The notes under the pieces are model-generated. The model searched no databases, was not told where the DNA came from, and was given only the letters and a program-made list of their open reading frames with translations. From Paracoccus salipaludis (GTDB lineage Bacteria > Pseudomonadota > Alphaproteobacteria > Rhodobacterales > Rhodobacteraceae), in the NCBI RefSeq assembly GCF_002287065.1, contig NZ_NSJZ01000013.1:1-64000 (forward strand): a stretch of DNA of 64,000 nucleotides, written 5' to 3'. Below are positions 60,592-64,000 of this stretch, in pieces (positions within the stretch are counted from its first letter, which is position 1; the number at the start of each line of letters is the position of its first letter). Both the position numbers and the translations under genes were made by a program.

Positions 60592-61583
60592 TGCACGAAG
60601 CCTGCGGCCTTCAGGAACTCGGTCTGTTCGGCCAGATCCTTCTGCACGCGCTCGGTGAACTCGGCCTCGGCCCAGTCGGGGCTGTCCTGGAACTGTTCCT
60701 GCTGGAAGGTTTTCCATTCGGCGGACGCCGTGACCTTGTCGATGGCCGACTGGATCGCGGCCACCGCGTCGTCCGGCGTCCCCGCCTTGACCGCGATGCC
60801 GCGCCAGATCGCGCCTTCCAGGTCGAAGCCCTGTTCCTTGAAGGTCGGCGCGTCCGGCAGGAAGGGCGAGCGCTCGGCCGTGGTCACGCCCAGAAGCCGG
60901 ATCTCTCCGCTTTTCACCTGCGAAAGCCCCGTCGAGGGCGTCATCATCGCCGCGTCGATGTGGTTGCCCAGAAGTCCCAGCGTGACCTTGCCCGAGGCGT
61001 CATGCGGGATCCAGCCGCTTTCGAACCCGCCCTGCTGCATCAGCTGGTACAGCATGTACTGGTGGAACCCGCCCGAGGAATGGCCGCCGACCTTCAGGCC
61101 GTTCGGATTGGCCTTCATGTGGTCCACGAACTGCTGAACGTTCTGATAGGGGCTGCTGGCCAGCACGGCCAGGGACGAGGGCTCGGACTGCATGGCCCGC
61201 AGCAGCCGCAGATCCTCGAGCTTGAAGGGGATCAGCCCCTGCGCGATGCCGAAGGTCAGGGTGCCGGTCAGCACGAGGATCTGGTAGCCGTCCGCCGGCT
61301 GGGTCACGATCTGCGACAGGCCCACGGCGCCGCTGCCGCCGGGACGGTTGTCCACCTTGACGGTCCAGCCCGCTTCCTTTTCCAGCAGCTCGGCCAGCTT
61401 GCGGCCATAGGTGTCCAGCGCCCCGCCCGCGCCCGACCAGACGACAAGCGTCACCGGCTTTTCGGGGAACTCGGCGGCGGCGGGGGCGGCCAGCCCCAGC
61501 GACCCCGTGGCCAGCGTGGCCGCGAAGGCCGCGCCCTGGGCCAGGCGCTTCAGGAACCCGCGCCGGTGGGAATTGGTGCTCAT
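60588..61583 (-). CDS. tctC: Tripartite tricarboxylate transporter substrate-binding protein TctC
   Basis: The 331-residue periplasmic binding protein has a probable Tat signal (SHRRGFLKRLAQGAAFAATL). The mature start is FPEKPVTLVVWSGAGGALDTYGRKLAELL, with NRPGGSGAVGLSQIVTQPADGYQILVLTG. Tat export is less usual for this family. GGGAGAG precedes the ATG. It lies between tctA and tctB. The substrate is unknown, probably a carboxylic acid. Confidence 0.9.
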   Translation of the reverse strand: MSTNSHRRGFLKRLAQGAAFAATLATGSLGLAAPAAAEFPEKPVTLVVWSGAGGALDTYGRKLAELLEKEAGWTVKVDNRPGGSGAVGLSQIVTQPADGYQILVLTGTLTFGIAQGLIPFKLEDLRLLRAMQSEPSSLAVLASSPYQNVQQFVDHMKANPNGLKVGGHSSGGFHQYMLYQLMQQGGFESGWIPHDASGKVTLGLLGNHIDAAMMTPSTGLSQVKSGEIRLLGVTTAERSPFLPDAPTFKEQGFDLEGAIWRGIAVKAGTPDDAVAAIQSAIDKVTASAEWKTFQQEQFQDSPDWAEAEFTERVQKDLAEQTEFLKAAGFVQ

Positions 61584-61618
61584 CGTCTCTCTCCCATGTC
61601 GATGATGGCTTGGCTTGG

Positions 61619-63106
61619 TCACTCGGTCGCCAGGGCGCGCCTGCGCCATGCACGGCGGAGCGGGACAAGCACGCTGACAAGGCTGAGGACCAGGAACAGC
61701 AGGCTGACCGGGTCGGTCAGGAAGATGGAATAATCGCCCTGCGACGACACAAGCGCCGTGCGATAGTTCGACTCGATCAGGTAGCCCAGCACCATCGCCA
61801 GGATCACCGGTGCCACGGGGAAGTCGAGCTTCTTCATGACATAGCCGATGGCGCCGAAGGCCAGGGTCAGCCAGACGTCGAACATGAGGTTGCGGATGGC
61901 GAACGCACCCAGAATGGCAAAGCCCATGATCCCCGCCGCGATCACCCCGTCGGGCAGCATGACCGTGCGCGCCATCAGCGGCAGGAACAGCGAGCCGACC
62001 AGATACTGCACCAGCGATGCGATGATGACGCCGAACAGGATCGCGTAAACCAGGCTCGGCGCCTCGGCGAAAAGCTGTGGGCCGGGGTGCAGCCCGTGCA
62101 TGATCAGCGCCCCCATCATGATCGCCGTGGTGGGCGAGCCGGGCACCCCGAGCGCCAGCAGCGGCACCAGGGCCCCGCCCACGGTCGCGTTGTTCGACGC
62201 CTCGGGCGCGGCGATGCCGTTGGCCGAGCCCTTGCCGTATTCCTCGGGCCGCGGGTCGCGGGCGCGGGCATAATCGCGCGCCACCCAGCAGGCGATGTTG
62301 CCGCCGACACCCGGCAGGATGCCCAGAAGCGTGCCGATGACCGACCCCGACAGCATCGACCGCCAGGTTTCGCGCCAAAGGTCCATCGACATGAACACAT
62401 GGCCCACGCGACCCTTGATCGCCGGGGCGCCGCGGACGTGCTTTTCGGCCAGCGCCATCGCCTCGGACACGGCGAACAGGCCGATCAGCGCGGCCAGGAA
62501 GGGCACGCCCTCGTAAAGCTCGAACCAGCCGAAGGTGAAGCGGGGCGTGCCCGCGATCGGGTCGATGCCGACCATCGCCAGCGCCAGGCCGAAGGCCGCG
62601 CCGATCAGCCCCTTGACCAGCGAGCCGCCCGACAGCGCCGCGACCGAGGTCAGCCCGAACAGCCCGACCGCGAAATATCCGGCGGGCCCGAACTGCAGCG
62701 CCAGCTGCGCCAGCGGCATGGCCAGCAGCAGCAGCGCAAGTCCCCCCAGCACGCCGCCCACCGTCGAGGCGGTCAGCGAGATCGAGATCGCCTCGTTCGC
62801 GCGGCCCTTCTGTGCCATCGCGTAGCCGTCGATCGCCGTTGCCGCCGCCGCCGCCGTTCCCGGCGTGGACAGAAGGATGGCGCTGATCGAGCCGCCGTAT
62901 TCCGCCGAGGTGTACAGCGAGATCATCAGCAGCATGCTGAGTTCGGGCGACATCGTGTAGGTGAAGGGGATCAGCAGGCTGAGGCCGATGGACGGACCAA
63001 GCCCCGGCAGCGCGCCGATGACGATGCCCAGAAGCGCCCCGACCAGCAGCACGGTCACGCCGCCCAGGCTGAAGATGACGCCCAGCGACTGCGCTATTCC
63101 GTCCAT
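61619..63106 (-). CDS. tctA: Tripartite tricarboxylate transporter large membrane subunit TctA
   Basis: The 495-residue subunit has about 12 membrane helices. The characteristic motif VIGALPGLGPSIGLSLLIPFTYTM (about 29-52) and its repeat GTLLGILPGVGGNIACWVARD, together with ALGVPGSPTTAIMMGALIMHGLHPGPQLF, are diagnostic of TctA. It is first in the A-C-B unit, 35 bp before tctC. The 139-bp gap upstream has an inverted repeat and should hold the promoter if the gene is not cotranscribed with the PrpF-like gene. Confidence 0.94.
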   Translation of the reverse strand: MDGIAQSLGVIFSLGGVTVLLVGALLGIVIGALPGLGPSIGLSLLIPFTYTMSPELSMLLMISLYTSAEYGGSISAILLSTPGTAAAAATAIDGYAMAQKGRANEAISISLTASTVGGVLGGLALLLLAMPLAQLALQFGPAGYFAVGLFGLTSVAALSGGSLVKGLIGAAFGLALAMVGIDPIAGTPRFTFGWFELYEGVPFLAALIGLFAVSEAMALAEKHVRGAPAIKGRVGHVFMSMDLWRETWRSMLSGSVIGTLLGILPGVGGNIACWVARDYARARDPRPEEYGKGSANGIAAPEASNNATVGGALVPLLALGVPGSPTTAIMMGALIMHGLHPGPQLFAEAPSLVYAILFGVIIASLVQYLVGSLFLPLMARTVMLPDGVIAAGIMGFAILGAFAIRNLMFDVWLTLAFGAIGYVMKKLDFPVAPVILAMVLGYLIESNYRTALVSSQGDYSIFLTDPVSLLFLVLSLVSVLVPLRRAWRRRALATE

Positions 63107-63209
63107 CCTGTTCCCCCCAGGCCGTTTCTGCCGTATCGGCGGGCGTCAAGCCCGTTCACTGGGCAGCATCGCAGCGCCGGCTGCCCCAAGACAAATTAGT
63201 AGGCGACCC

Positions 63210-63241
63210 GAACCGATAAGCCGGCGCTATAGCGTCGGTTC
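63210..63241. terminator. Inverted repeat after the PrpF-like gene
   Basis: GAACCGA (63210-63216) pairs with TCGGTTC (63235-63241), and inside it CGCTATAGCG (63223-63232) is a perfect palindrome. It lies just past the stop of the PrpF-like gene, upstream of tctA. It could be a terminator or an operator for tctA. Confidence 0.45.
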
Positions 63242-63245
63242 AGGA

Positions 63246-64000
63246 TCACGCCGGGTCACGGGGAAAGACCTGCCCGTCCATCAGCTTGCGCGCGGTCCGC
63301 AGGGTGCCCGCGCCGGTCACGGTCCCGCTTGCGTCCTGCTCGATCAGCACCTCGGCGGCGCCGGTCGGGTGCTCGATCAGGAAGCGGCCGTCGCCCGGGA
63401 TCGCGGCGAGTTCGGCCGCAGGAGAGCCGGGCAGCGTGCAAGCGGTCGCCACGCTGACCGCGGCAAAGACGCCGATGGTGGCGTGGCAGCGGTGGGGGAT
63501 GAAGCTGCGGGTGCCGATCGTGCCGCCGTTCCGGGGCGCCGAGACGAGCGTCATCTTGGGGACCGACTTTTCGGCCACGTCGCCCAGGTTCATCATCGGC
63601 CCCGCGATCAGGCGGATCGCCTCGATCCGCGCCTTCAGCGCTTCATCGGCGTCGAGGGCCTCGCGGGCCTCCTGCCCGGTCAGGCCGAAGTCGGCCGCGC
63701 GCATGACGACGATGGGCATCCCGTTGTCGATCAGGGTGCAGTCCACGCCCTCGATCACGTCGACGGCGTTTCCGGTCGGCAGCAGGGCCCCGGTCATCGA
63801 GCCGGCGATGTTCTGGAACATCAGCGGCACGGGCGCGGCGGTGCCCGGCACGCCGTCGATTGCGGCGTCCCCCGCATAGCTGACGCGTCCGCCCGGGGTC
63901 TGGACCCGCGCCGTGGCGACCTCTCCCGTGTTCAGCATGTGGATGCGGACTTCCGTCTCGCCGTCGCTTGCCGCCACCAACCCGCGCTCGATGGCGGCGG
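63246..64000 (-). CDS. PrpF/4-oxalomesaconate tautomerase-like isomerase (partial)
   Basis: The frame is open to the window edge, so the N-terminus is missing; about 250 residues are visible. They match the C-terminal two thirds of PrpF-family proteins: VQTPGGRVSYAGDAAIDGVPGTAAPVPLMFQN, GALLPTGNAVDVIEGVDCTLIDNGMPIVVMRAADFGLTG, and PKMTLVSAPRNGGTIGTRSFIPHRCHATIGVFAAVSVATAC. The family includes aconitate isomerase PrpF and 4-oxalomesaconate tautomerases (GalD, LigU). The nearby LigI-like lactonase favours the tautomerase role, by inference. Confidence 0.85.
   Translation of the reverse strand, partial: AAIERGLVAASDGETEVRIHMLNTGEVATARVQTPGGRVSYAGDAAIDGVPGTAAPVPLMFQNIAGSMTGALLPTGNAVDVIEGVDCTLIDNGMPIVVMRAADFGLTGQEAREALDADEALKARIEAIRLIAGPMMNLGDVAEKSVPKMTLVSAPRNGGTIGTRSFIPHRCHATIGVFAAVSVATACTLPGSPAAELAAIPGDGRFLIEHPTGAAEVLIEQDASGTVTGAGTLRTARKLMDGQVFPRDPA

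Overview
The window is G+C-rich bacterial chromosome. The gene content points to an alphaproteobacterium of the Rhodobacterales, most like Paracoccus and relatives: a complete aerobic-type corrin pathway (cobG, cobN, cobF), a Hint-domain surface protein with a choice-of-anchor L module, ubiTUV beside ubiDX, and tripartite tricarboxylate transporters. This assignment is inferred from protein families; no rRNA or marker gene is present.

Positions 1-16000 are a sulfatase island: the end of a small secreted protein, a formylglycine-generating enzyme (FGE, the sulfatase-activating enzyme), a LuxR-type response regulator, four sulfatases on two divergent transcription units, two outer-membrane barrel proteins, a DUF202 membrane protein carrying a long heptad repeat, a small Cys-rich protein, and a lipoprotein serine hydrolase. 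Four copies of one 16-bp dyad (TCMGGGWTTCRCCYGA) precede the regulator, both sulfatase units and the hydrolase, each pointing at its gene. In at least three copies a -10-like hexamer follows 22 bp after the dyad. This looks like an undescribed regulon for organosulfate use, probably controlled by the regulator encoded in it.

Positions 16821-19642 hold the Hint protein and a TIM-barrel isomerase. Positions 19686-38430 are a large cobalamin region. A frameshifted histidine phosphatase relic comes first, then cobU-cobT-cobS and cobF on the plus strand. A long minus-strand unit follows (DUF1636-cobW-cobN-cobG-cobH-cobI-cobJ-[cobK antisense]-cobL-cobE-cobM-cobB-cobA), headed by a cobalamin riboswitch at 36111-36306. 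cobO-cobQ run divergently from the riboswitch.

Positions 39061-46767 are a lactate module: a FadR-type regulator divergent from lldP-lutA-lutB-lutC-dld. An EamA exporter follows. Positions 47822-52427 are an O2-independent ubiquinone cluster: ubiT-ubiU-ubiV divergent from ubiD-ubiX, with an FNR-like dyad between them. ubiD carries an apparent one-base frameshift.

Positions 52428-64000 are an aromatic/tricarboxylic-acid catabolic region: an IS3-like relic, an aromatic-acid MFS transporter, a Bug-type binding protein, a 2-pyrone-4,6-dicarboxylate lactonase-like hydrolase, a DUF1932 dehydrogenase, a LysR regulator with two helix-turn-helix domains, an AbrB-family membrane protein, a complete TctA-TctC-TctB transporter, and a PrpF/4-oxalomesaconate tautomerase-like protein that runs off the end. 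No tRNA, rRNA, CRISPR array or intact insertion sequence was seen.
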